From assembly GCA_001600355.1 (NCBI GenBank), contig BCJU01000001.1:6014013-6078012 (forward strand): 64,000 bases of DNA. Direction: 5' to 3'. The position numbers and the translations under genes are program-made. The notes beneath the pieces are model-generated. The model did not search any database. It was not told the origin of the DNA and worked only from the letters and a program-made list of their open reading frames with translations. Shown here piece after piece: positions 9,921-18,891 of this stretch (the stretch's first letter is position 1; each line of letters opens with the position of its first letter). The stretch comes from Meira nashicola. Lineage: Eukaryota > Basidiomycota > Exobasidiomycetes > Exobasidiales > Brachybasidiaceae.

Positions 9921-10241
9921 TTATGTATAAAGAGTTGTTCCAATCAGTGAAATGAAGCAATCTAATGGGTTTGAAGCAAATTTATGCACATCAGTAAGAA
10001 TGAAATGCTTTGCATGAACGAAGCAATACTTACTCGTGAGTGAATCCGCATGTAACAAACCTTGTGTTAATCGAATTCGCTCGTTTAGAAGAGGTTGGTA
10101 TAGAGGGCAAAGAGTTTTCCATCCTTGATCGGAAGGAGAGAGCCCTTTTATAGCAACAACTTTTTTCCCCTTCATCTTGACTGCATAATTGCGCAAAGCG
10201 CCGGACGAACGAAGTGACGTATCACGCCTGATTTGCAGCAT
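9921..10241 (-). CDS. Small spliced ORF just upstream of G-alpha, or its 5' exon
   Basis: An ATG at 10241 opens a Lys/Arg-rich frame (MLQIRRDTSLRSSGALRNYA) that meets a good donor, GTAAGT, at 10033. A good acceptor (CCATTAG, ending at 9962) after a CTGAT branch-like site gives a 72-base intron. The resulting 82-residue protein ends at 9921, only about 10 bases before the G-alpha ATG. Alternatively the same donor joined to a weaker AAG acceptor near 9876 would read in frame into G-alpha and replace its first residues. I recognise no domain. The Arg/Ser-rich, acid-poor N-terminus could be a mitochondrial presequence. The intron is well supported by its signals; which gene it belongs to is not. 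Confidence 0.35.
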   Translation of the reverse strand: MLQIRRDTSLRSSGALRNYAVKMKGKKVVAIKGLSPSDQGWKTLCPLYQPLLNERIRLTQGLLHADSLTSKYCFVHAKHFILTDVHKFASNPLDCFISLIGTTLYT

Positions 10242-10359
10242 TTCTGTTGTATCGACACAACTCAGCCCGGCTTAATTGGGGGGAGTAATGTGTGGAAATT
10301 AAGCTTTATCTTTTCTCACATTTCTCCTTTTTGGATGAAAATGTCGAGTCCTTCGCTTC

Positions 10360-10781
10360 ATGAAGAGGTAAATTAAACTTTTTCATGTGAACCCGGCTCA
10401 AGAAGCGCCGCTTTAATGTACATTTTTTAAAACAAAATTGCACAGGACTAGGCACTTGAAGGGCGTCAAAGATATTGCAGGCTATTCGGCTGATTCTGAT
10501 TTAGAATGGGGAGCGGATAGTCGGAGAGGTAATTTCATTTCGTCAACGTGTAATGAAAGGATAATGAATTGTGCAAGTAAGCAATGATTATCTTTTTGGG
10601 TTGGATGTGTGGAAGTCTAATTTTATTAAATTAACCTTTATGTGATCATTTTCGGGGCCTATTTCGGTTCCATGCTTTTCCTGCATGTCATTCATCAATA
10701 CATTCCTTTTGATTTACACGAGGTCATGGGCAAAGGAGGGCTTTTATTAGCACTGCTTTTTGCTTCAACATGGATACTGTA
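10360..10781 (+). CDS. Putative small two-helix membrane protein, frame broken
   Basis: Hand-built model. Exon 1 is 10360-10367 (ATGAAGAG, donor GTAAAT), exon 2 is 10446-10528, and exon 3 starts at 10578 after a 49-base intron. All phases agree and give a soluble N-terminus containing DIAGYSADSDLEWGADSRR. The third exon then reads NDYLFGLDVWKSNFIKLTFM and stops at TGA 10643. The overlapping frame from 10642 continues the same hydrophobic character (VIIFGAYFGSMLFLHV, then GGLLLALLFASTWIL) to a stop at 10779-10781. This looks like one gene of about 105 codons with a one-base frame change, either a sequence error, decay or frameshifting. It fills the slot between divergent and convergent neighbours. 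No family recognised. Confidence 0.35.
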
Positions 10782-10957
10782 AGGATAAATCGGCGCCGTT
10801 TTGGTCTATTTTTTTTCAAGAATTTCGGATCCGAATAACGAAAAGTCTAACTTTAAGGCAATTGGCTGAATGGTGATGTATTGGCGATTTTGTTGATCGA
10901 AAGACGATCATGAATGTTGGTACAAATTACAAGAATGATTGATTAAAAAACCTTCCT

Positions 10958-11347
10958 TTAAATGCCCACACCTGGAGCAGGAACGGTCGTACCACGTTGT
11001 TCGGCAACACGCTTGACATATGATCCGCTGCAATGAAAAAATGAGATAGGGTGGAACGGATTAGCAGTTGAACCTTGATTAGCCTCCTTTTTATTTATTC
11101 ATACTCACCTGACCACATTAAAAGCTTCAAAATACCGTTCAAGACATTGACCCAAGCATTTTTCTTCTTTACCTGATAATGAAGTTGAAGGAGAAGTAAC
11201 GCATTTTGCATAACATTTTTCCGTAGCTTTTGTAATCAATTGTTGTGCATTTGCCATTGCAATCTCTGATGTGATTTGTTGTTTGAGAGCTTCTTTGCGC
11301 TCTTGTGGTGAGCCACTCTTTAAGTTTGAAAATGATGAAAGATCCAT
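10958..11347 (-). CDS. TIM13: Mitochondrial intermembrane-space chaperone TIM13
   Basis: Two exons: 11109-11347 and 10958-11027, with an intron from GTGAGT to TTGCAG. They join in frame to give 102 residues, the usual length for this family. The small-Tim twin CX3C motifs are CYAKC and CLGQC, spaced by a short loop, with MANAQQLITKATEKC before the first motif as in Tim13. Exon 2 supplies the tail SGSYVKRVAEQRG and so on. Tim8-Tim13 hexamers escort hydrophobic inner-membrane precursors across the intermembrane space; import depends on Mia40 oxidation of the four cysteines. The open frame alone would stop just inside the intron, so the splice matters. Confidence 0.92.
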
Positions 11348-11707
11348 TTTTGATGATGTTGTGTGTATATGTGTGGTGATTGGTGATCAGAAGAAACGTC
11401 TTCGTCCCCCGAATGCAAGTCAAAATTCTTTTTTTTCGTACTATTCTGCTTATGTCAGCCTCCATTCCTTTGCGTTCGCGCCGGCGCTTTGATTGATGAA
11501 AGTGGGGGAATTGCTTGGCTTACCACTCTACTGCGCGATCGGGCGGCGCGTTTATTTAGCTAAGACTCATACACGCGGCCAAGGGAATCTAACAAGCTAA
11601 ATATGTGTCAGCTATTGCGGAAAGAAGAAGTGTTGTATTTTTAGAGTATATGCTCATCAACCTTAAATCTACCAAGACGGTACAGATTGTCTTTTGCTTT
11701 ACAGATA
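11348..11707. other. Divergent promoter between TIM13 and the CCR4-like nuclease
   Basis: About 360 bases including a GC-rich patch (GCGATCGGGCGGCGCG, near 11535). A pyrimidine-rich tract ending TTTACAG lies just before the nuclease ATG, which may be a 5' UTR splice acceptor. Nothing else seen. Confidence 0.3.
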
Positions 11708-13402
11708 ATGTCGGCTCAGGCTGAACAAGGACCATCTGAATCAAGCAATGGTAATTCTCAAAAGAAACAGCCGACACGCAAAGGAAATCGACCTTCTGAA
11801 GCAGAAATAGAAGCAAAACGAAAAGAAAGAGCCGAGAAGAAAGAACGTGAAGCGAAAGAAAAAGAAAGACAAGCAAAGTTAGGAATTAGTGGAATAGGAA
11901 AAGATGGAAAGATTCCTTTTGCTGTAAGAGAATGGTCAAAAATGAAAGATATATCACAAGAAAGGATACAAGGAAGACAAAGAGTAAGAATTTTGAGTTG
12001 GAATATTTTAGCACAAGGTTTAGTTAGAAGGAAGTTGTTTCCTAATAGTGATTGTTTGAAATGGAAAGATCGTCAGTCAGGCTTGACATCTGAAATGATT
12101 TCTCATAATTGGGATCTAGGCGCATTTCAAGAAGTGGATCGGATAGACGTACATGGTCCAAATCTACAACAAAGTGGACGTAATTACGTTTACGCAAAAG
12201 GATACAATGATAAACAGCATGGCTTAATGATTGCATGGAGAACAAAAGAGCAAAATATAGAGTCAGATTCTGCCATCTTTCAACAAGAACCCGTTGCCAG
12301 CAAAGTAATCTTTTTCGATCGGGAAAGTGTAGATACAGATTCAGATACTCAAAAAGACGGAAAGAGGCTTGCATTGAGCAGGGTGACAAGGAACATTGCA
12401 CTCTTTGTCGCTTTGAGATTCAAAGATCAATCTAGAAAAGGACCAAAAGGAATAATTATTTCCACCGCCCACTTGTTCTGGCATCCGATGCATGCTTATG
12501 AACGTGTACGTCAGATGGGCATAATGAAACGACGTTTGATTAGTTGGCGTAAAGAGCATGGAGAGGAATGGTCAGATTGGCCTTTATTCTTGTCTGGTGA
12601 TTTTAACGATCAACCACATTCGGCAACATATAGATTAGTGACCGGAAAGCCCATCACGCAACATTGTTTGGATGAAGTGTTAAAAAGTACAGTTGTACAT
12701 CAAAGTGTCGATGAATTAAAGGAAAAGGTAGAAAGCGATGATCTTGCTAAAGTGAACGGTCAGGAGATTATTGCGAATGGCAATGCAGCACAACAAGATG
12801 CTTCAGGACCAGGAAATGAAGAAGAGGAAGATGAAGAGGAGGAGGACCCGAATGAAGAAGAAGAAGGTGAAGATGATCAAATACTAAAAAATTGCAGAAT
12901 AGCAAAGTGTGAAGATGCTCTATTAACAATCGAGGAATTTGTACAGTTACACGATCTGTCTCAACCTCCACCAAAATCAGAGCCACCAAGTGTGGACGGT
13001 AATAAAGACAAATCTACTGATTGGATTGACCATGTTATCAAGCTTGGCTTACAATCTGCATATGGAGATCATTTTAATAATTTAGAAGTGGATCAAAAAG
13101 GGAATTACTTTTCCTCTCCGGAACGATTTAGGGAACGACATGATGATATTGATTGGACACCTAATACGCCTAATCCACATCTAGAATTAAAATCATTTGA
13201 GCCAATGTATACGCTCTATTCGCCTTTATTTTCACTAACGTTAGATTATATATTTTTATATCCCGATCAAGATACGCAAAATTCACCAATCATTACTGGA
13301 TTATTACCTACCCATAAAACTGAAATCCTTCGACCTGGTCTACCACGTAAATATGCATGTGCTTCGGATCATATACCTATTGGAGCGGAAATGATGATTT
13401 AA
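11708..13402 (+). CDS. CCR4/Ngl-type endonuclease-exonuclease-phosphatase family RNA exonuclease
   Basis: A 564-residue protein with EEP-fold motifs in order: RVRILSWNILAQGLVRR near residue 90, AFQEVDR with the metal-binding Glu near 142, LSGDFNDQP in the middle, and CASDHIPIGAEM at the C-terminus with the Asp-His pair. It lacks the leucine-rich repeats of Ccr4 itself. It therefore fits the Ngl1/Ngl2/Angel branch, in which yeast Ngl2 trims the 3' end of 5.8S rRNA. The N-terminus is a Lys/Glu-rich predicted coil. An acidic low-complexity insert (EEEEDEEEEDPNEEEEGED) interrupts the catalytic domain near residue 375. The start is the first ATG in the open frame; the frame extends seven non-ATG codons upstream. 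Sub-branch assignment is inference. Confidence 0.85.
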   Translation: MSAQAEQGPSESSNGNSQKKQPTRKGNRPSEAEIEAKRKERAEKKEREAKEKERQAKLGISGIGKDGKIPFAVREWSKMKDISQERIQGRQRVRILSWNILAQGLVRRKLFPNSDCLKWKDRQSGLTSEMISHNWDLGAFQEVDRIDVHGPNLQQSGRNYVYAKGYNDKQHGLMIAWRTKEQNIESDSAIFQQEPVASKVIFFDRESVDTDSDTQKDGKRLALSRVTRNIALFVALRFKDQSRKGPKGIIISTAHLFWHPMHAYERVRQMGIMKRRLISWRKEHGEEWSDWPLFLSGDFNDQPHSATYRLVTGKPITQHCLDEVLKSTVVHQSVDELKEKVESDDLAKVNGQEIIANGNAAQQDASGPGNEEEEDEEEEDPNEEEEGEDDQILKNCRIAKCEDALLTIEEFVQLHDLSQPPPKSEPPSVDGNKDKSTDWIDHVIKLGLQSAYGDHFNNLEVDQKGNYFSSPERFRERHDDIDWTPNTPNPHLELKSFEPMYTLYSPLFSLTLDYIFLYPDQDTQNSPIITGLLPTHKTEILRPGLPRKYACASDHIPIGAEMMI

Positions 13403-13804
13403 TGATATAGATTGTATTCATATACACTACACACATAGACTAGAATGCATATAAAATATAATGCAAAGACGTTGGCGTTTTGACGCTAACATAAGGAAAT
13501 TGGCGTAATCTCAATTCCGCCCGCCGGCGGCACACTTTTTTAGGCATCGCGCGACTGAATTTAGCAATGTTTATGGCGTTATACGGCGCCCTCAATCGGT
13601 CTAAGGGTTTGTACCAATGATGAATCGTCATGTATGTAGATGAGAATGAAATTTCATATAAGTAGACGATGTTAAAATTTGATTTGTCCGTTAGACAACC
13701 ATCACTCGTAACTGTATTATTTTATTTCTTTTTCAAAATTCGCTTTGAGCTGGTCTCATTGTTTTATAACATTTTACATTCTTTTATCACAAAAACAAAT
13801 AAAA
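13403..13804. other. Promoter region of secreted protein gene
   Basis: About 400 bases, with a GC-rich patch near 13520 (CCCGCCGGCGGCAC) followed by AT-rich DNA up to the start codon. No gene seen. Confidence 0.3.
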
Positions 13805-14572
13805 ATGCGTTTCAACGTTCAAACCTCCGTGCTGGTCATCGGAGTGGCAGCAAGTTGTATTTTATCAGCACCCGTTCCAGATGATAGCAATCAATCTTTA
13901 TCAAGCACAACAACGACGACTTCTGTTCCACCTACAAATACACCAAATTCATTTTCAAATAGCAATAATATTATTGGTCCGGTGAATAATAATCAAAACA
14001 GTAATAAAAATAATAATCAAAATAATAATTATGGAAATGGAGATTTGATTACAATTCCAGTTGAAATTGATAGAACAATGTTACAAGCATTAATGTCAGG
14101 TGGAAGTGCAAATAATAATATTCAAAAGAATGTCGTTAGTACTTCTAATCAATTACCTCCAAATGCAATTCCATTCAATCAATTCGTTCAAGCTAATGGA
14201 GGAAATATTCCACCACCAAATGCAAATAACGTTCATGTAATTCAAGCAGGTTCTTTACCACCATCTCCTAAACAAGCATTAGTTAATACGGGTAACAATG
14301 TAGATAATCCTTCACCGACACCTGCTTCTAGTTCAACAAGTAGTACTTCTACATCCACAATTGCAACTAGTACTCCACCACCACCACCACCTTCTGATGA
14401 TTCTGATAGTGGTTCTGGGGACGAAAAGCCTCAAAAACGACAAGAATTGCAAAACAGAAATTCATTGCATGATCATAATACTGATGTCAATGATCCATGG
14501 TTTGGTGATGCTTGTGCTAAAAGGGATGGATGTACCGGAATTCCACAGCCAGGAGGAGGATTTGTTTATTAA
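13805..14572 (+). CDS. Secreted Asn/Ser/Thr-rich protein with Kex2-type sites
   Basis: A 255-residue protein. The N-terminus MRFNVQTSVLVIGVAASC continues to an Ala-Pro cleavage region and is a classical signal peptide. The body is low complexity: runs of Asn, Ser/Thr and a PPPPPP stretch. Two dibasic Lys-Arg sites follow: one after KPQ (QKRQEL) and one in DACAKRDGC. The second site sits between the only two cysteines of the C-terminal part. The last segment after Lys-Arg is short, Gly/Pro-rich and ends in FVY. Kexin in the Golgi would be expected to cut at such sites. There is no GPI signal. No family recognised; an effector-like or wall-associated secreted protein is possible. The frame extends 20 codons upstream without an ATG. 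It faces the next secreted-protein gene tail to tail. Confidence 0.75.
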   Translation: MRFNVQTSVLVIGVAASCILSAPVPDDSNQSLSSTTTTTSVPPTNTPNSFSNSNNIIGPVNNNQNSNKNNNQNNNYGNGDLITIPVEIDRTMLQALMSGGSANNNIQKNVVSTSNQLPPNAIPFNQFVQANGGNIPPPNANNVHVIQAGSLPPSPKQALVNTGNNVDNPSPTPASSSTSSTSTSTIATSTPPPPPPSDDSDSGSGDEKPQKRQELQNRNSLHDHNTDVNDPWFGDACAKRDGCTGIPQPGGGFVY

Positions 14573-14693
14573 AAAGAAAAGCGCTTTATTTCGCTTCTAA
14601 AGATGAACAAACTCAATGTAGCATGTTGCCTTTTCATAATTAATCTCATTTTATTACACATTTCATACATACATACATACACACATGATTATT

Positions 14694-16634
14694 TTACCAA
14701 TCTTCACGTTCATAAAGAGTTTCAAAACCTTCTAATTCACGACGAGAAAGTTTATTTGACATCCATTGCCAAACTGAACGTTCTTGTGGAGCTTGTTGAT
14801 TTGCTTCTTGACTTGCTCTTTTAACTGAACGTTTTGCTGTTGTTGATCTACGTTGTTTTTTCTTAATTGCTTCATTACAATCACTACTGATTAGAGGTGG
14901 TTGATCACCTTGTTCGGTTGCAGTTGCTGCTTTTGTAGAAGAAGATGCTACAGCTGTACTTGTTGGACTTGCACTTACTGCACGATTTCCACCTACATTT
15001 GAAACTGCAGTAAACATTGATTCAGGTACCATGATTGTCATTGGCATCCATCCATCTTCATCATCATCAGGTGAAACTGATCTTTGTGGTGGTGGAAGTG
15101 CGGTCGTAGTTGCACTTTGACTAACACTTGAAGTAGCGGAAGGAATCAAGTTATTTGCTGAAACTGAAGAAGATGAAGATGAACTACTTGCAGTTTGTGT
15201 TGGTGCAGCTACATTGGATGTTGGTGAAGTGATTGCTGCAGTACTTTGTCCCATATCTGTTGCACCTAATGTGAATGTTGTCGAACTACTTGTCACGGCT
15301 GCATTTTGAGCTGCAGATGCTGTTGAACTTGAAGGTGCAACGGAAGAAGAGGAAGAACTTGAATCAGCAGCTCCCACGGTTGGGAAAGCTTCAGAAGCAC
15401 TCGTACTTGCACTTGCACTGGCACTACTTGTTGGATCAGCAGCTGCCACATTTGATGACAAAGAAGAGCTTACAGATGCACTTTCAGTAGCAGCAGCGGA
15501 AGGAGATGAACTTGCAGCTGCACTTGTACTTTGAGCGACATTAACATTTGCACTTGTAGTTGTAGCATCTGGTGCAGAAGCAGAAGAACTACTTGAAACA
15601 ACATCAGCTGCAGGAGTTGAACTAGCTGAAGCTTGACTAGCAGCAGCAGGAGTACTTGTTGGTGAAACACTTGCTTGTGCAGCATCAGTTGTAGCTGCAG
15701 CACTTGTAGATGCGGCACTATCAGTTGCTGCTACTGAATTTTGAGCAGGTGAAACGGTAGCAGCCGTATTTGTTGGAGCAGCAGTGTCGGAAGCAGCAGT
15801 GTTTGTAGCGGCAGCAGTGTTGGTAGCTGCAGTGTTGGTAGCAGCTGGATCAGCAGCAGTATTTGTAGCGGCAGCAGTATTTGTTGCAGCTGGATCAGAA
15901 GCAGTATTTGTTGCGGCAGCAGTATTGGTAGCAGCTGGATCAGCAGCAGTATTGGAGGCAGCGGTATTGGTGGCAGCTGGATCAGAAGCGGTGTTTGTTG
16001 CGGCAGCAGTATTTGTTGCAGCTGCAGAATCAGTAGCTGCAGCAGTATTAGTTGCAGCAGTACCTGTTGCAGCGCCTGTTGCTGGAGCGGACGATTGTGC
16101 ATCAGCTTGTACTGGCTCTTGACGACGGCGGAAAGAAGGAACAGTTTCAGAACCTGTTGCTGAATCAGCATATTGTTGAATTTGTTGAGCGGCAGGATTG
16201 ACTTGTTCATTTGTAGTTGCAGCAGTTGCAGCAGAAGGATCGAATTCTGCAATTTGTTCTGCAACACCTTCTGCTTGAGCCCATTGTTGACCTAAACCTT
16301 GATCTGTACTCGAATCGGAAGCAGTTGCAGTAGCATTTGCAGTTGCACTTGTTGTTGGAATTGGAGAAGCATTTAATTGTTGAACAACGGCAGAAGGTGT
16401 AGCAGAAGTTGAAGAAGCACTCAAAGTACTTTGTTCAGCTGCAACGGCAGAAGAATACCAACTTTGATCACCTGAAGGAACTCCTGCATTGTATGCTGCC
16501 ATTGCATCTTGTAATCCTGCAGGGGCAGCATGAACGCTTTGTGTTGCTGAAGAAGCCAAAAGAACGGCAACAACTACTGCCGAACTTAAACTTGCAAAAG
16601 ATTTCTTGGAACGTAAAGTAGAACGAGCAACCAT
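14694..16634 (-). CDS. Large secreted Ala/Ser/Thr-rich repeat protein
   Basis: A 646-residue protein. Basic N-terminal residues are followed by a hydrophobic core (SLSSAVVVAVLLASSA) and AHA/AP-type cleavage, a signal peptide. Most of the body is Ala, Ser and Thr. Residues about 190-295 are degenerate repeats of AATNTA with DP and SD spacers. Such regions are usually heavily O-mannosylated wall or extracellular stalks. A dibasic-type site FRRRQEP precedes the repeats at about residue 170. The C-terminus differs: it is basic, with QRRSTTAKRSVKRAS, then SVWQWMSNKLSRRELEG, and ends in REDW. No GPI attachment signal is visible, so it should be soluble or non-covalently attached. Sequence-based function not recognised. 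Confidence 0.75.
   Translation of the reverse strand: MVARSTLRSKKSFASLSSAVVVAVLLASSATQSVHAAPAGLQDAMAAYNAGVPSGDQSWYSSAVAAEQSTLSASSTSATPSAVVQQLNASPIPTTSATANATATASDSSTDQGLGQQWAQAEGVAEQIAEFDPSAATAATTNEQVNPAAQQIQQYADSATGSETVPSFRRRQEPVQADAQSSAPATGAATGTAATNTAAATDSAAATNTAAATNTASDPAATNTAASNTAADPAATNTAAATNTASDPAATNTAAATNTAADPAATNTAATNTAAATNTAASDTAAPTNTAATVSPAQNSVAATDSAASTSAAATTDAAQASVSPTSTPAAASQASASSTPAADVVSSSSSASAPDATTTSANVNVAQSTSAAASSSPSAAATESASVSSSLSSNVAAADPTSSASASASTSASEAFPTVGAADSSSSSSSVAPSSSTASAAQNAAVTSSSTTFTLGATDMGQSTAAITSPTSNVAAPTQTASSSSSSSSVSANNLIPSATSSVSQSATTTALPPPQRSVSPDDDEDGWMPMTIMVPESMFTAVSNVGGNRAVSASPTSTAVASSSTKAATATEQGDQPPLISSDCNEAIKKKQRRSTTAKRSVKRASQEANQQAPQERSVWQWMSNKLSRRELEGFETLYEREDW
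15750..16065 (-). repeat. Coding minisatellite in the secreted Ala/Thr-rich protein
   Basis: On the plus strand the region repeats units such as GTATTTGTTGCGGCAGCAGT and GCAGCTGGATCAG in varying order. It encodes AATNTA-type blocks with DP or SD spacers. Units keep frame. Such arrays change length by recombination or slippage, so copy number may vary among strains. Confidence 0.7.
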
Positions 16635-17400
16635 GTTGATGATGATGATGAGGATTTGTTCTTGAGATTAAAAGAGAACGTTAAAAAAAAAGAAAGTTAT
16701 AAATAAAAAAGAATAATTCAATATCGATGCGTAAAGTTTTTCAATTGAAACAAGCTACCAGAGCTTTGTTCGTGCAATGATTGACGTATTATAAAACGCA
16801 AAGAGCGATTTTGAATTTAAAAAATGAAGAAGAAAAGCCGAAACGAATAAAAATGGTCACCAATCTAGGTGAAGAAGAAGAAACAAGAAAGATGGTAAAT
16901 GTAGTTGCCCTTTTATAACATCTTTAAACCCATACGGCAACTTCTCACGGAGAGATTCTACCTCCATTTCACCTTGCATGCATAAAATTCAGGCACAATA
17001 AAAAATCGAGAACAGAGTTGTCTTCTACAATAAATCCACTTGAATTCAACTTCCATAAAGAATCATACTTTTCCTATGCCGAAGTGAAGCCTTGATCCAG
17101 ACTCAGCAATTATAATTCACCTTTATAAAATTACCAAATCTGGAAATTATTCAATGCTTTGTTTGCCATATTGCCGAATGAATGCATGTGTTCCACAACG
17201 GTGTTCCGATGAAGTTATACTGTCCTACTTCGCTGGTCATCCTTACAACTCTTTTTCTCCCGATTGATAGTAGAAGTTGTAAACAATTTCCATCATTTTA
17301 CCATCAATCATATGCAGATGAATTAACACAACGGATAGGTTGATGAAGAAAGGAACAAAAAAGTAACACGAGCATGCAGAACAGCACAACACAATTTGTA

Positions 17401-17458
17401 CCAACGCGTCTGCCCAGCGCCAGCCCTGCGCACGCATGCATTCATTCGCACGCGTTGG
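17401..17458. promoter_or_regulatory. Inverted repeat carrying two ACGCGT boxes
   Basis: CCAACGCGT at 17401-17409 is matched by its exact reverse complement ACGCGTTGG at 17450-17458, with GC-rich DNA between. ACGCGT is the MBF (MCB) core. The paired, oppositely oriented sites in a long surface-gene promoter suggest cell-cycle control, which is inference. Confidence 0.4.
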
Positions 17459-18032
17459 AACGAACACCAACAACTTTATTCAAATCATGCATAGCACAGC
17501 CTGGAGAGTACACAAACAATTCATTCATTCATTCATTGTTTCCGGCAAAGAGAAAAGATGATAGTTTAACGAAAAGAAAAGGATACCTTGCCGAATACGC
17601 CGTCGCCGTCTTGGCCATCAATAATCTCAACATAATTCCAAGAATCTCGGCTGTCCTTAAAAGGATATTCTTCTTCTTCTTTTTCGTACGTATTAAGTTC
17701 GGTTCTTTCGTGCCTGGAAATGTCAGAAATTGTGTCATAGAAAGGCATGAACGATCCGAATAATGTGATACTTGTCAAATCTTGGCAAGTCTAGATCGAT
17801 TTTAGAATCTTTATGTCATCACCATCACTCAAAGTCACGTGTAGGTTTGTTCTTATTCATTCTACAATTTGAGTCAGCCACGGCATTAAGGAGGCTGTAA
17901 CGACATCCATGAGGGCGGCATCCATGGACCGGCGCGTAGACAATGTACCTCTGGTATTCCGCTGTTTATGAGCGTGTATGCAAACGTGACAGTAGAAAAA
18001 AACACTGAAGTTACGCCAAATCTAAACCGCAG

Positions 18033-18069
18033 GGGAAGCACATATCTTCACTTTCAGTAAGTGCTTCCC
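18033..18069. repeat. Hairpin-forming inverted repeat
   Basis: GGGAAGCAC (18033-18041) and GTGCTTCCC (18061-18069) are perfect complements around a 19-base loop. The site lies alone in the gene-free region; role unknown. Confidence 0.4.
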
Positions 18070-18891
18070 GCCAATCCGAGAAAAAAGAGTGCATTTAACC
18101 CCTGTTACAAAATATACTTTTAAACCGCACAAACCTTAGGAAGCGCTATTCCGACGTTTTTGGCTGATTTGTATGTATGTAATTATTGACTGTGTTTTTG
18201 GCAAGCTAGCCCGCTGCATGAGCTAATGCGAAAACATGCACAAATTGAACTTATATTCAGTTATCTAGGGCACAAGATCAGCAAATATATCTATACTTCC
18301 AATTTCTTTTCAATACAAAACTTTTTAAACCATAGATTATCAATATGCTAGTGTATCCTGTCAGCTTTGCATGATCTGTACTTCTGCTTAGGGCTATTCT
18401 CCAGATTTTTATACTTTAAAAGTGCATATTGCATATGGAATCTTGCCTGAACTTGATTATTATTTTGAAATACAAATAAAGAAAAAATGCGGCTTTTGTA
18501 TTGAAGGGATCACCAATGTGTATGCACATATGGACCCATTCGTTCAAATGTATGCATCAACGCAGGCACATCTTAGTCCATGCTGCAATGACTGTTCCTG
18601 CCCCCTTCTCAAAACATATGATTTTCTCTCTCATTACATATGTATGCTTCTATGGAAACCCCCTTTCGCCGATTGCCAAGACTATGTGTACATAAGTACC
18701 CTATCAAAAGCCATTTGATTGTTTGTGATTGAATGTTGCTCTTTACCTTCTTGCGTCAACATCATTTCCTATTCAACAATATAAGAGAAGATCAACTTTC
18801 ATTCTTCTCACGGGCTAAGTTAGCATTCCGATATACGGCATATATCCCGTAAAGGGAAAAAGTATTTCATTACTATCTCGTTAAAAAAACC

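Larger units (their letters stand above)
16635..18891. other. Long gene-free region upstream of KRE6 and the secreted repeat protein
   Basis: About 2.26 kb between two divergent genes for surface or secreted proteins. Only short open frames without coding character or splice support were seen (for example 17374-17763 and 18422-18718). It contains a short ATTC tandem repeat near 17520, an ACGCGT inverted repeat and a hairpin (listed separately). It most likely holds two promoters with long upstream control regions; an unrecognised noncoding RNA cannot be excluded. Confidence 0.45.

Noticed and set aside
15784..16122. Plus-strand Val/Ala-rich open frame opposite the secreted repeat protein
   Set aside because: Arises from the repeat on the other strand; no start context or signal.
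18422..18718. Open frame of about 98 codons upstream of KRE6
   Set aside because: Unbiased composition, no domain, and it lies in a promoter region.
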